The notes: generated from the sequence alone by a model not told the origin. A stretch of DNA of 64,000 nt from Diphasiastrum complanatum (GCA_029204225.1 CM055108.1:8173101-8237100); one strand, 5' to 3'. Counted from the stretch's first letter, positions 21,847-34,726 are shown. Numbers and translations are program-made.

Positions 21847-22525
21847 TCTCAGCCAACGCTTTCCTTCAAATCTCAGCTAATGCCCTCCGCTCATATCTCA
21901 GCCGACGCCCTCCTCTCATATCTCAGCCGATGATTTTTTTTTCGAATCTCAATCAACATTTTTTTTCAAATCTCAGCCAACGATTTTTTTTTGAATCTCA
22001 ACAGACGCTTTTTTTTAAATCTCAGCCGACGATTTTTTTTCGAATCTCAACTGACGCTTTTTTGTCAAATCTCAACCAACGATTTTTCTCAAATCTCAAC
22101 CGACAATTTTTTTTCAAATCTCAACTGACATTTTTTTTCAAATCTCAACCGACGTTTTTTTTCAAATCTCAACCGACGATTTTTTTTCAAATCTCAACCG
22201 ACGATTTTTTTTTAAATCTCTACCGACGCTTTTTTTTTTTTTTTCAGATCTCGACCGACGGGTTTCGATCAGATCTCAACCGACGGGTTCGCACCAGATC
22301 TCGACCAACGGGTTTCGATAAGATCTCGACCGACGGGTTTGCGTCAGATCTCGGCCGACAGGTTTCGATCAGATCTCGACCGACGGGTTCACGTCAGATC
22401 TCGACTGACAGGTTTGCGTCAGATCTCGACCGACGGGTTCGCGTCAGATCTCGACCGACGGGTTAGCGTCAAATCTCCACCGACGGGTTCGCGTCAGATC
22501 TCGACCGATGGTTTTGGGTCTGATA
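21847..22525. repeat. 25-bp minisatellite in the leader of element E
   Basis: About 26 units of roughly 25 bp. The left part follows AATCTCAACCGACG plus an 8-9 nt T run. The right part follows AGATCTCGACCGACGGGTTC plus GCGTC or GATC. The repeat keeps plus-strand frames open, producing a 178-codon low-complexity ORF (ISTDGFASDLDRR-type) that I do not regard as a gene. The array lies between the putative primer site and the gag start. Confidence 0.85.
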
Positions 22526-22855
22526 TCGACCGACAAGATTCCTCACCATCTCAATTGACCAACTCCATGTCAGACCATAGAACTTTCAAACAACAACTTT
22601 GATTGGCATTTTGATTGAACCACCGTCTCCCCAAAGCCTTAGAGGTTGAAAAAAAAAGGCATAAACGCCAGAACAAGTTCAAAAAATAAAATTCATACCA
22701 ATAGAAAGCTCTTTTTATATTGTGTCTCCACCTTCACTTCCTTCAACACTGAAAAAAATCTAAAAAAATCTAAAAACACCAAAAATCCTAAAAAATCCAA
22801 AAACACCAAAACACCAAAAACACATACCCAACACAAAAAAGACACAACAAAACCC

Positions 22856-24105
22856 ATGGCCGACAATATAGATCCTGAAATCAGAAAATTATCCATACGA
22901 GATCAGGTCCCTGTAGCTGAACAAATCAGACGTCATAGGTTCTACCAAATGCGGGCCCAAATACACGAGCCATACACAAACCCATTCGAGGGACAAGAAC
23001 CTGATAGAGCTGAGTCCGCACGCGCATGACTCTAATTTTATGGTGCTGAACCCTCACAGGCCAGAACCAACCTTAATGGAGTCCCTGCTACCCACAATGC
23101 TCATCATGACAGACGTACACCCAAGCTAGATCTACCAAAGTTTGACGGTAGTGTGGACCCTCAAAGATTTTTGCAAATCTTTGAGAATGCATGTGATGCA
23201 TATGGCAAAACATCCCCTGATGCTAGGGTCCAACTGTTTTCGATGACCATGATCGCTAAAGCATGTGATTATGCCCTTTTGTCAAATTGAGTAACATCAA
23301 GATGGCAAAAGATGAACGTGTACGAGACTATATCGAGCATTTCAAACGTCTCAAAAGTCAAGTACAAGAACTAACCTCTGAACAGATGCTCATCATCTGG
23401 TTTTTCGTTGACCTTCCAAGATGGATTAGACATGAGGCTCAATCAAATGACGAATATATGAGCCTAAAGTTAGGTATGTCTGATGCCATCAAGGAAGAAG
23501 ACAAAGGATCAGATGTTGACGAATCTAGGGAGAGATGAACACCACATGTTCCTCTCCATGAGTCGAAGCCGATCAAGGATACGATCAGCTTTGGAATTCC
23601 CAGTTGGAGTTATTTAATAAGCAACATTGGGTCAGTCAAACCCTGCACAGGTACCTTATAGACAAAAAACAATATGGTGCCCACACTGCCGGGCTACGCA
23701 TCCTGTTGATGCTTGTCCTTCATATCTGCCTATCCAAGCACATACAGCCCAACAATATGAAGCACAACCATCACATTCTCGCCATTCCTTCACTTATCCC
23801 GAATATCCACCAGAAAGTCCAGACCCACTAGCCATACAAGATGGCTACGCCGTTATACAAGGGCCACTGCACACCAGATGATTCATCTGTGGTGAAATCG
23901 GCCACTTCATGGTTGATTGTCCAGTTAAGACCCAGTACCATGCTGAGTGTCCGGACTGTATCAGAAAACACAGTTTCAAAGACTGTCCGAAACAACCAAC
24001 TACGATCCTACTTGCCCATCACGTCAGTTATGAATCCCGATAGGATCCTCACGACAATACAACATGAGCACCATAGCACCCAGAATCTCAACCTACTGCT
24101 CACTT
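22856..24105 (+). pseudogene. Ty3/gypsy-like gag polyprotein, broken (element E)
   Basis: The ATG at 22856 (MADNIDPEIRKLSIRD) is followed after a stop by a gag core, LDLPKFDGSVDPQRFLQIF, then MAKDERVRDYIEHFKRLKSQ and FFVDLPRWIRHEAQ; this is the retrotransposon-gag layout that packages element RNA in the virus-like particle. Cysteine motifs follow: WCPHCRATHPVDAC, then ICGEIGHFMVDC whose first cysteine position is a TGA stop at 23880, then CPDCIRKHSFKDC. Two knuckles have one residue fewer than the usual C-x2-C-x4-H-x4-C. Several stops and frameshifts inactivate it. No protease or polymerase is recognisable downstream. Confidence 0.65.
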
Positions 24106-25929
24106 GAGAAGTTTCTTGCAAACTTCTGCATTACCAAGCACTACACCAGCTCCATCATGAAAACTAGCACTAATATGAAATGAGTCCTTTTTGAAAGAAA
24201 AGCGAAACCAATATTCCGTCATTTGTTACAATGTCCAATCAAAAGCAACCTCCAAAGGGAATTGACAGTTTTTCTCCCCTTCTACAATCTCAAATCTATT
24301 TGTCTTTCCACATGCTGATAAGATTTCCAATTCAGAAATCCAGATAGAGATTCGGTTATAAATCTCTTGTTCACAGAGGTCCTCAGGACATAGTACCTCA
24401 ATAATACCAATATCTCAAGCTATATCTTACAACATCTGCTATCAATGATGGTAAATTTAGTGTCATCCACCTTGTCTTGTTTTGACAAGGTCATGTCAAA
24501 GTAAGTCACATTACTCTACAAAACAACTGAAATATTGCAACTATCAAGGTACATTATCAATGTTGATGAATGCAAGTTTTGTTCGACAAGTGCTATACAG
24601 TTCTCACTCTCTGTACTGTTTGTTTATTTCCTTGTTTCTCTTCACCTATTTTGTGTGATTGATTTTTGCATGAGGAATAGCTACTGCACGAGAGTCTTCT
24701 ATAGAGCATCTCCAGGACACATTTTCATTCATCTATCCATCTTTAGATTCCCTTGTACAATAGTTTTGAATTTTTGAGACATATGAGAAATCCATGTCAA
24801 CTTAGAGTTGATTCCTGCATCTCATTGCCATATTATTCTTTGAGTCAAGTACAACAAGATCGAAACAAATTTAGTTAAAATTTGTTCAGTCTTTAGTCCA
24901 GCCACATGTTCAATGAATTTCAGCTACACGTTCCACACGCCGATCCAATCTTGAGCATGAACAGTCACCAGCAACAACATCCCTACCAACATATTTTGGA
25001 GGGGGGAGAGAGTGGATCTGCTTGGATCCACTGGAGCAGTTGCACTGCCAGCAACAACATCAGCAAGATCGACAGCCAAGGTCACAAGTCTAATATGAAA
25101 AAGACAAGGCTAAAGAAGGCAGATGGGTAATCCAAAGAGACTCAATTAGACGAAGTACCCCAGTCATGACAAAAATCCTTCAGAAAGGGAAACACAAGCA
25201 TTGGAAAATCAGTCTCCTTCTTCCACCAACCTCTCATCATACATCTGCATCCATTCTCATGCCTATCGTCCACACCATCTACCGTTGTCACCACCACCCT
25301 TCCTTCCATCTGTTTGTTTATCATCAGTCTACTATTGTTTTGAGAAATCTCTAGTTTTTTATAGTCTTACCAAAGCAGCTGAAAGATCATTGCAAGTGTC
25401 TTGCGGAGACTAACTGCCACAGATGATCAGCCGAAAAAGACCTACAAAAGCAAGCAAAGCAGCTAGAAGAAATAAAGAGAAAGATCCAGGAAGCTAAGGA
25501 GGAAAGGACGAAAACTTAAACAACAGATGAGTCAGATCAATTTTGATCAAAAGAAACTCTCTGGAGCAATGATAGTTGAATCCGCTCGTATGAAGCCCAA
25601 AGAGATCCAAAAGTAATGGGTCAAAAGAAAGAGCTGCAGAAAAAGAAAGATGAAGACAACCGTGAACTTGCAAATAAAGCAAGCTCCTCACCCAGCAAGT
25701 GGTGGTCAAAGCTCGACATTGCAAGGGTCCAAGGCTGCAACTGTAGAACTATCAGTTCCCTCACCCTACCACCAAGCCTTTATCATGTTTCCTTACCGTT
25801 ACCAAACCGTCCATCCAAAATTGTTCCTACCATCAATTTTTGATGAATCCATCCCCTTGAGACTGATAATCAAAGTTTGTGCAACATGCGGATCAAAGAA
25901 GAGCGATAACACCCCCTACCGCTTGAGGT
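24106..25929 (+). other. Residual internal DNA of element E, no recognisable pol
   Basis: Short plus-strand pieces are coding-like but unassigned, notably a charged coiled-coil-like run (KQAKQLEEIKRKIQEAKEER) near 25.44-25.5 kb and another Q/K/E-rich run near 25.62 kb. No RT, integrase or LTR motif appears. The right boundary is set by the start of minus-strand copia gag sequence at about 25.93 kb. Confidence 0.35.
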
Positions 25930-26284
25930 GATAACTATATATTTGTGCATCTTGAACCAAACAATGCACTTCCAAATGAAAAACTTCTAAAGGTTTGAAA
26001 TGTGTGGTGATGGACTTTTGTAGACAACTCTTGTAAGTCCTTGTGAGACTCCAAGCCTCATGCATCTTTCCACAAAGGAAACACATTTCCTTGGATTTGT
26101 CCTTCTTGCCTTTTCATTTTGCACTTGAAGCTCCATCCTTCACCTCGGCCCCCTTGCTTTGGTTCTCCTTGGATGGATTGGTCTTCATTTTGTAGCATCT
26201 TGAGGCAAAATGATCTCTCTTGCCACAAAGTTTGCATTTAGGATCCTTACTTGCCTCCAATAGGTTGCCACCTATTGATGCCAT
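25930..26284 (-). pseudogene. Copia-type gag C-terminus with zinc knuckles (part D of permuted copia)
   Basis: From an ATG at 26284 the minus strand reads CKLCGKRDHFASRC, a perfect C-x2-C-x4-H-x4-C nucleocapsid knuckle, a lysine-rich linker with one stop, and CFLCGKMHEAWSL, a second knuckle lacking its final cysteine. A further gag-like piece lies at 26462-26247 in another frame. This RNA-binding part is downstream (in minus direction) of the primer site at 28.0 kb, as expected for gag. It ends abruptly where element E DNA begins. Confidence 0.55.
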
Positions 26285-26462
26285 GATGAGGAAGTAAAAC
26301 TTTGTGATTATGACTTTTCAACATGTAATTTGTGACTCTCAAGAAACTAGATTTGGACACATTCGACAATCTAGAAGGATCTACACAAGATCTAGACCAC
26401 AAATTTTGAATCATATCTTTTTTCAACCTAGTCAATTGGAAACTAAGCTTTGCTTTGATCAC

Positions 26463-27987
26463 TAAGACAAAAGCACTCTATCAAATCATAGAAATTAGAT
26501 CCAAAGATCCCTATTCAAACACGCAAAGATCAGACCCAATCACCCCTTTTGTAATCCCTCTTGACCCAAATAATCTCACTCTTGAGATTTGGAATGGACA
26601 TGAAATGGTTTGATAACAAACTATGTCAAGAATCTTTCACCAAGCTTAAAAACTAGACATCTAGAGATTCACAAAGATCCCAACCATGCATGAACACTCA
26701 AATATGGACTCCTCCCTGTTCTAGACTCCCAATGGGATCACAACTTGACCCTCACCCTCTCACAAAGAAAGTTGAATTAGAACTTATTTAAGTTTCATAA
26801 ACACAATGTCAAATTTTGCTCAAAAATTGAATTCATTCACCCCTATTGGACTCCACCAAGTACCAATGAATCTACCTCTTTAGAGTTGGAATGAAATTCA
26901 AATTTTTAGAAATGTCATACTTCTCTCTCACTAAGATATGTGTTGACAAAGAGCTAATGCCACTTAGCAAGATTTCATCACAATGTAGAAGACAATTTTT
27001 TCACCAAAGTCGAGAAATGAGTTACTAGATCTTGCCCTCTACAAAGGAAGGAACTCTTACGATTTTTGTATCAAACACTACACATGTGACTCACACACTT
27101 CTATGACTCTCTTTCAAGCCAAACAAAACTCAAATCTTTGAGTAGGAGTGGAACAATGTGACTTAGATCTCAAAAATCACTTCTAGAACTCTCCAACAAT
27201 GCTTATCACCTTGTATTGGTAGATTTTGCCTTTATGAGTGTTTGTGCTCTAGAAATTCACTTAAGATTTCACTTGGAGAACTTATCCAAGGCTGACTTCT
27301 AGCACTTAGCTACTTCTAGTCTCAACCTTTTCACTCTTGAACACATCTAGAATGAAGATACAATGGATTTCAATCTCTCCCCTTGCAAATCACTCCTTAA
27401 TCTATGGTTTTGGGCAATCTTTCACTCTCAACTTTAATGCACACCCAAAGCATCTGAGAATCAGCTTTAATGTACTGTAATAAAGCTTCAAATCATCTAT
27501 ATGATTGTTCTATACCAAGAACAAATCAAACGAATAGAAACAATGCATTAGAAAGCTTGAAAAATGCACTAGATTGACTAGTTTTGGGTGTATGAGCACC
27601 AAAACTGAATTTCATTGCTCAAAACAAGTTCTGTATGGCCTCAAACGTGTGGGAAGTACACCTAAAGCCCACAATAATATTTGGTACAAATATAATGATT
27701 CTATCTATCTATTCAAACTTGCTACCTCAAGATTAGCTAGTTTCCAAAAACCTGCTAGTTTGGGTATATTAGTAAGATATAGCATCAAACTAAAAAATAT
27801 AGCTCCAAAAATGGCACTGTACGTCCTCACACGTGTGAAAAGTACCCCTGCAGCCCACAACCAAGTTTGATGCACAAATATCAAGGCTAACTAACTCTTC
27901 AAACTCGCCCACTCAAGATTAGTGAGTTTTCTCAAAAACTTGCCAATCTGGTTGTTGTTTAGATCAATGCTCTAATCTCTTGTACTT
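26463..27987 (-). other. Leader of the permuted copia element with a 186-bp tandem repeat
   Basis: No ORF of note. At about 27594-27955 two diverged units of 186 bp are adjacent, each with an ACGTGTG core (27645, 27831), an AGTAC sequence and AGCCCACAA. The ACACGTGT-type motif recurs in the neighbouring LTR. The rest is AT-rich and lies between the PBS and the gag remnant. Confidence 0.45.
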
Positions 27988-28000
27988 GGCTTTGATACCA
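27988..28000 (-). other. tRNA-iMet primer binding site
   Basis: Minus-strand TGGTATCAAAGCC matches the plant copia PBS (TGGTATCAGAGC) with one mismatch and abuts the TG/CA end of the LTR at 28001. Confidence 0.75.
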
Positions 28001-29499
28001 TGTCAAATTTCAGAGAAATAAAGACCAAGAATGGATTTATCCTCAAGAGGTGTTGGAAGCTAGATTACTTGATCTACTAATCAACCAATGATTAGATCTA
28101 GAATTAGATCAATTTCCCATAAAAAATCTAGCAAGAACAACAAGCAAATGATTAAACTTGAGACCTACTGCCTTCACACGTGAATAGTACATGTACTGAC
28201 TTACAACAGAGAGTGAAGTACACAAGTGTTAGAAAGCAATAGAACCATAAAATCACAACACAAATATGAGAATACTCAAGATGTGCCTCCAAAACCAAGA
28301 TCTTGCTTCATTGATTTTTCAAAGTGGATCCATCATGGATTAAATACAAAAATCATCATACTCTCTCTCTAAGCCACTTCCAGCACGTGTGAGATAGGAC
28401 ATAGTGCTTATCCATATCCACTTGGGCTAAGATTCCATTAATTTGCCACATCATCATTGGTGGCTAGTGTTGACCTTCTAGATTCCTACAAATTAGGAGA
28501 TAGGTCCTACAATCTAGGAGATTTGACTTTTGACTTGTATGAAAACTATATACAATGGATATGAACTTTCTATATGATATTTCACACGTGGGAATAGGCT
28601 CCACACATGTCTAATGATGATAGGTACAAGTCATTATGGTATTTACAAGATTTAACCAAGTTAGCTTTTGCCAATTTTAATAGCCACCATAGCCTCTTGC
28701 ACATGTGCAGTATGACAATTGTGATTGAGATATGTAACTACAGTCTGATGTCCAAGAGAAAAATCCCACAAATCAACATGTCAAAAGGAGAAAGTATGTC
28801 CCAACAGCGATAGCATCCAACAATTGGTAACTAATTCCCTCATGTGAAAAAAAAAAAATCCAAAACATACTTAATTGATCAACAAGATCTTGACCAAATT
28901 TGGATGCACATCTAGATTTATCTACAAGATAGAAATCATCAATTCACAATGTCATGCTAGAATTGCATAAATCACTAAGATTTGATCATAAGCACTAAGA
29001 TCCAATATGGTATTGTCCCTGTCCATACAACAGCATCAGCATACTCTCCTTCACGTGTGTGATTGAAGATGAACAACAAAAATGGCATTCTACACACTAA
29101 AAATCAAGATATCTTGAGAAATACACATGAGATGGACATAGAATCAAAATAGATGAATTATCAGCATAAAATGAGAATACAAAGATATTTTCTCCACGCT
29201 GGTATTGCTATATATAGATGCCAAAATCTCACTTGTTTAATTGCCCTAAACTTGTCCTAAATGGTAACTTCTTGGTACTTCATCAAAAAACCTAGAAATT
29301 CTGGTCTAGATGCAATGTATGAGATCTAGCCAATTAGAATGGGTCCAAATCCGGCCTCGTCCATTTATCAACTTGCCAAAAATAGTAAAAAAACTATTCA
29401 GGCCTTTATTGACAATTATAAATCTATCTCTAAGTTGAAATTTCATGTTGGCCTCAAAATTGCTAAAATAGATCAACTAAGCTAGTTGAATTTTTCATA
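28001..29499 (-). mobile_element. Copia LTR shared by parts C and D
   Basis: On the minus strand the segment starts TATGAAAAATTC (TG mutated to TA) directly after the purine tract CTAGTTGAAGAGGGAG. It has a TATATATAG box about 285 nt in (near 29213) and ends TTTGACA directly before the PBS. So one 1.5 kb LTR serves as the 3' LTR of the RT/RNase H part (29.5-31.4 kb) and the 5' LTR of the gag part (25.9-28.0 kb). It carries several ACACGTG-type motifs (28176, 28384, 28583, 29052). Confidence 0.7.
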
Positions 29500-31395
29500 C
29501 TCCCTCTTCAACTAGTTTTAGCATAGATTTAGATAGAACTCCAAGACATGTTCTATGCTTAATAAAAAAGTCTTTTCACAATGCTTTGGTGAAGATATCA
29601 GCCACACACTCCCTTTATGAGACATGTTGAAGCTCCACCTCCTTTGCCATGACTTGTTCACTCACAAAATGATAAGCCACTTCAATATGCTTGGTCCTTG
29701 CATGAAAAATAGGATCGCTTGCCAATCTTTGGACTAAAAGGTTATTACAAAAGATTATTGGAATCTATGAAAAATCCAGCAAGTGAAAATCCATTACCAT
29801 CCTTTTGATCCAAAGCATCTCCTTTGTGCATGAAGTCAAGGCTTTGTACTTGGCCTCACTAGAAGATAATGAGATTGTTGTTTGTTTCTTCGACATCCAT
29901 GAGATAGATCCATCACCTATAAAAATAGCATGAGAACTTATGGATTTTTTATTCATTTGATCTCCAACAAAGTCCAAATCTGAAAATCTATACAAGTTAG
30001 GTGATGATCCTCTATAAACAATGCCAAAATCTCTAGAACCCAAGATATACCTCAGTACTCTCATGCTTGCCTAGCTTCCAATGCTCCACACTAGGATCAT
30101 GCATACATTGACTTAGTCTACAAACACAATAGCTAAGATCAGGTCTTGTGATGGTTAGATATATGAGTGAACCAAATAGCTTCCTATAGAGAGTAATGTC
30201 CTCGAAGGATCTTTACATTTGACTCCATAGGTGTATCACAAGATTTAGCATCTACCATATGAAATATTTGTAAAATAGAATCAGCATACTTCTCTTGACA
30301 AATGAAAGTAGATTGAGAAGTTATAAATACCTCTATTCCCAAGATATAATGCAAAAGACCAAGATCATGCACATCAAACTCATTTTTTAGTTCAATCTTG
30401 ATATCATCAATATCTTGATTGTTGCATATTATCCACATAAATTAGAAGAATGGTAACATCATTTCCAACAAATCTATAGTAAAGTGAATGATCATAGTCA
30501 CTCAAATGTTGAGAAAGTAGCATACCAACTCCTTGGTGCTTGCTTAAGTCCATACAAACTCTTTTGTAGAAAACACACATGATTAGGATTTCCATGTGAA
30601 ATGTAGCCCTCAGGTTGCTCCATAAACACCTCCTCCTCAAGATCACCATTCAAGAATGCATTAGTGATATCCAATTGCCATAAATCCCATTCAAAATGTG
30701 TTGCAAGAGATATGATGACCCAAATGCTTACCATCTTTGCTATGGGTCATAGTCAATTCCATACTCTTGAGCATACCCTTTTGCCACCAAGCTTGCTTTT
30801 TACATGTTGATTGATCCATCTTGGTTTGTCTTCACTTTGAAGATCCACTCGCATCCAATAGCCTTCTTGCCCTTTGGAAGTTCCACCAATATCCATGTGT
30901 CATTCTTCATAAGAGCTTGATACTCAAGATCCATTGCTTGGATCCACTCCTCTTTTTGCCCTGGTTAATCTAGTCATGTAGGTTTATCAAAAGAGGTTAG
31001 GAAAGCATAGTTGTACCACCAACAACTTGCTTACCTTTTTCATCATAAGTGAGTCTCAAAGGTTGTTTCCTTTGCCTTGATGTCCTCCTTGGCTTTTGAT
31101 TTGAAGTAGGCTCTTCAACATCAACATCCAAAGTATCATCAACATCAAGAATGTTAGATCCAACATCCAAACCACCACTTGAAGAAACTTGAAAAGTTTC
31201 CCTCATAAAAAATGACATCTCTTCCAATCACCACTTTCTTGGTTGAAGGAATATAAACTTTTTAAGCCTTTCTCACCACACTATAACCAACAAATATACC
31301 TTTCTTTGAAGATAGATTCTCCTTTGTCCTATCATCAAGAGTAATGTTTAGGGTTAGTTTTCTTCGAGAGAAAAAAAAATGGTAAATTCTTAAAA
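29500..31395 (-). pseudogene. Copia pol: integrase end, RT and RNase H (part C)
   Basis: In minus order: integrase C-terminal sequence with KKGIFVGYS near 31.3 kb, the linker with RRTSRQRKQP near 31.1 kb, RT with WQLDITNAFLNGDLEEEVFM and SLYGLKQAPRSWY (about 30.66-30.52 kb), a YVDN (YVDD expected) at 30439-30428, then ELKNEFDVHDLGLLHYILGIE. RNase H follows with FSDLDFVGD and ISWMSKKQTTISLSSSEAKY (29.98-29.85 kb). The tail continues to SVADIFTKAL and the purine tract at 29500-29515. Stops, frameshifts and the changed active-site Asp show it is dead. Most of integrase and all of protease are missing. Confidence 0.85.
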
Positions 31396-34300
31396 GCCAA
31401 TTGTAGAAGTTGACATTTCACATATTGGTTTCAAAGTTTATAGTTTTCTTGCCAAAAATGTACTAAGTTGTGCTTTATAATTCCAGTATTGTATTTTTAG
31501 GCTTCTTCTAATTTGTTGTAAGCCTTTACAAGATTGGCTCGAAAGTATTTTAGGAGAAATTGTGGCCACCAATGGGGGTTTAATGGCAAGGGATATGTTC
31601 TAATTGAGCACTTTGATTTTTGGCTAGGTGGCATTTTTGCCACTTGGACTCTTTTTAATGGATAATTATGATGCTTGGCAAAATACGAACATTTACAACA
31701 AACTTTAATGATGGGGAGCTTTAACCTATCTTGTTCCATTTAGATATAAGGGATGGCCATTGTCCTAGTGTTGGGCGTGTATAATGTAAAGTTTAGCTAT
31801 GGCCATTCTCCTAGAGAAGCAGTCATTATTGTGAATCTTGGAAATAGACACTACAGTTGTTGCTATATACATGTGTTCAATGTTTATACCCTATTCCTAA
31901 GGATCCTTATAATATTAAATTTTTTGCCAAAAACTAATGGGTAAATTAATTATTAAAAAATGCCCAAATTCATGCATTAAATTTTGTTTAAAAATAAAAA
32001 TCATTAACTAAAAAAATCAAGGAGTACTAAAAATATATAGATCCTCACAACAATGACTATGCCTAATGGATTGTTCTCAGTTTTTGTGGCAAATTATGGG
32101 TCTATAATATTTTCCATAATCTGTGCAACATGTGTAATTTATGAAAGAATTATTTCATTTTTTCGCCATTTCAAAATTCTAAAAATATTGAAAGCCTAAA
32201 AATTGACAACAATCCATTACGACACCTAATGTCGGACTGACTCAAAGATTATTTGCCGACGCTGGCCAAGACTAGCATTTTTTTGTTTTTTGACAGCATA
32301 TTCTTTTCCAAAAGGGTCCTCCCCCATCCATGGCCATTCTTTACCTCTACAATGTACATAATCCATTGCAAACTTTAAACTATTAATAAGTCAGTGTCTC
32401 ATCAAATATTCTCTCTGCACTCTCTGCAGTGTGAAAATTACAGGAGATCCATGATTTGGCTTTAGATTTCACTGTTTCAGCGGTCATGTCAGTGTCCAAT
32501 TTATGCTTTAACTTGTACCATCCAGCTGCCAGATTCCAGAATAAAGTCTGAGATCATCCCTTATTCCCAAACAGCCTGTATAGCAGTAAAATTGCAAAAC
32601 AATCACGTGCCACAAGATACGAAGACTATTATTTGTCTGCGTATACCAGTCAGCCTCCACGATCTCGACAAATGATCTACTACGCTACGCCCTGGAACTT
32701 GCAGGCTGCTGCAGCCCACATACAGTAACCTATTACTACTAGTTTCCAGAAATATAGCATCCTGATCCAAGTTTGTCAATTTCTTTTCCGAAATTGCACT
32801 CCCTTTGCAGCTTCTGTATATCTGTCCAACACTTATTGATATACTATTTGCAGCTCACTCCAGGGTTTGCACGATCGAGATTCAGAACCATCTAACATGT
32901 CAGATCACCCATATATGTGTTTCATATTGCACAATGACTGATGAGTCATATTCAAAGTTGAAACAATAGGAAGAACTCTGGTCACATAAATCCTCCAGAA
33001 GTCCACGATGCCAGGGGCTGAGGCTTGAGGTTTGGCAGTGAGCATTGGGCACGATATCAGCTTCACAGCTTCTGTCAGAAAATGGATGACTACAACGGTA
33101 TTCATATGTGTAAATAAATGTGTGAACTGTGAATTGTTCTCAAATGTCACCAAAAGGTTTATTTCTTTAATTCTGAGTCTTCTATGTCCTTCACTAAACT
33201 ATGTTGCTTGGATGATTACTGAACACCATGTTTGTGAATGGATTGCTTATGTTGCTTGATTGAATATTGAAACACCCTGTTTGTGAATAGATTTGTTGGA
33301 TAAGCAATCACCAATTCCTTCACAACAACCAAAAATTTGATTCCATGGATGTATATAAGTTGAAGTTGGCTATGCACTTTGTTTGTTTTAGATAATGCAA
33401 GCCTCAATACCAAGCCCTTCACCCCCTAGCCATGTGCAAGTGTGAGCATGTGGGTGCTTGCAAGTGTGAGCATGTGGGTGCTTGCAATGTGTTAACAATG
33501 AGTTTGAGACTTGCAAAGGCTATGGAAGTAAGCTTGTGTTGGCTTGTAGTTGCATTGTTTCCTTTTACACACAGCCCTTCAAAGCTGATTTTCCCTTCAA
33601 AGAAATGCATTTTTATTTCAACCTTTCTAGTGAAAAGTATGTTAATCTTAGAAATCTTCAAAGCAAATTTAGTGAAATCCTTGAGATTAAAAGCCCTTTC
33701 TTTTCAACAACTTTCACCATGAAAGTATGTACCTGCCCTTCAAAACACAGCCCTGCTCACACACACATACATACATATATGCTAGACCAAAAGGTTGTCA
33801 TAAGAATACCCACAATATCTCAAAACCTCAAGCTAGGCCCCACATTGGACACCCACTTCAAAGAGGGGTGTGAGCCCACTATGAATCACTTGGCTTTCTC
33901 GGGAAAGAGCATGAGGATGTCACAAAAGAATTGCCCTCCTTGCACCTCGAATACTAACTTAGACGAAATATATATCACATGGGAAGAAAATCCAGCTTAT
34001 CTTAGTTGACAAAAAATGAAGACCAACGACCAGCCATTCCACTCACATCAATACAATATAGCAAATTCAATCTCCAACCAAAACAAGCTCCAATCCATAG
34101 AATTGAACTTTGCAAAGTTCTGTAGAAAAAGGCTAAAACCACAATGATAAGCATCTTTCATTGATTACAATGGTGGTGTTAATTCCTCGTCAGATCCCAA
34201 TTCCCCTCATAGTTTTGTTACTATTGCCTCCTCTCAATTTGGGGTAAAAGCCAATCCAAATCTACTCCCATGTCATTCATCTTAGAAACTAGCAATATTG

Positions 34301-34721
34301 TGAAGCTTAAACTAGCAACTTCGTTATCTCATACAAATTTTGAGAATTAGATGAGAGCAAGGCCTACTCATCTATATTAGTTTGAGATGTTTTTTACTAG
34401 CAGCTATCATTACGACATTACATCATGCACAAGAGGTGCATCAACCACGATGAATTTCACAATAAAAAATATCACAAGACACCCTTATTGTTTACTTAGT
34501 TTATGGAACTAATGTCTTCAAAAAATACCTTTGTTATTTCTATTGGTAGCCCATGCAAGTCTATCAACAAACTATACATGCTTTAAACAAAAATATAGAT
34601 GCCTTCACTTTTTTTATTTTGAATGAGAAGAACAAAGCTTATACGCCAACACGTGCATGTGTCATATGGAAAATGGGTGATATTACTCTAAATTTGCTTG
34701 AATTGGGATCGGCAAATAGAG
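31396..34721. other. No recognised gene; mixed intergenic DNA
   Basis: About 3.3 kb between copia part C and element A. The stretch 32.3-33.0 kb is less AT-rich and may be single-copy, but no exon could be supported. A 24-bp tandem repeat (GCAAGTGTGAGCATGTGGGT plus GCTT) lies at 33436-33483. A 175-codon plus-strand ORF at 33482-34009 begins near it and has a Cys/His-containing middle but no motif I recognise. Confidence 0.4.
33482..34009 (+). CDS. Unrecognised ORF, 175 codons, doubtful
   Basis: An open frame starting MQCVNNEFETCKGYG and ending WEENPAYLS. The composition is protein-like rather than low-complexity, with short C/H-containing stretches (VCTCPSKHSPAHTHIH; KNCPPC) but no knuckle spacing that fits a known family. 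No TATA, polyA or splice context is convincing. It could be a remnant of an unclassified element or chance. Confidence 0.2.
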   Translation: MQCVNNEFETCKGYGSKLVLACSCIVSFYTQPFKADFPFKEMHFYFNLSSEKYVNLRNLQSKFSEILEIKSPFFSTTFTMKVCTCPSKHSPAHTHIHTYMLDQKVVIRIPTISQNLKLGPTLDTHFKEGCEPTMNHLAFSGKSMRMSQKNCPPCTSNTNLDEIYITWEENPAYLS

Positions 34722-34726
34722 ATTAT

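Noticed and set aside
21930-22602. 178- and 87-codon ORFs over the 25-bp minisatellite
   Set aside because: Open only because of the repeat unit; the sequence is non-coding leader between LTR and gag.
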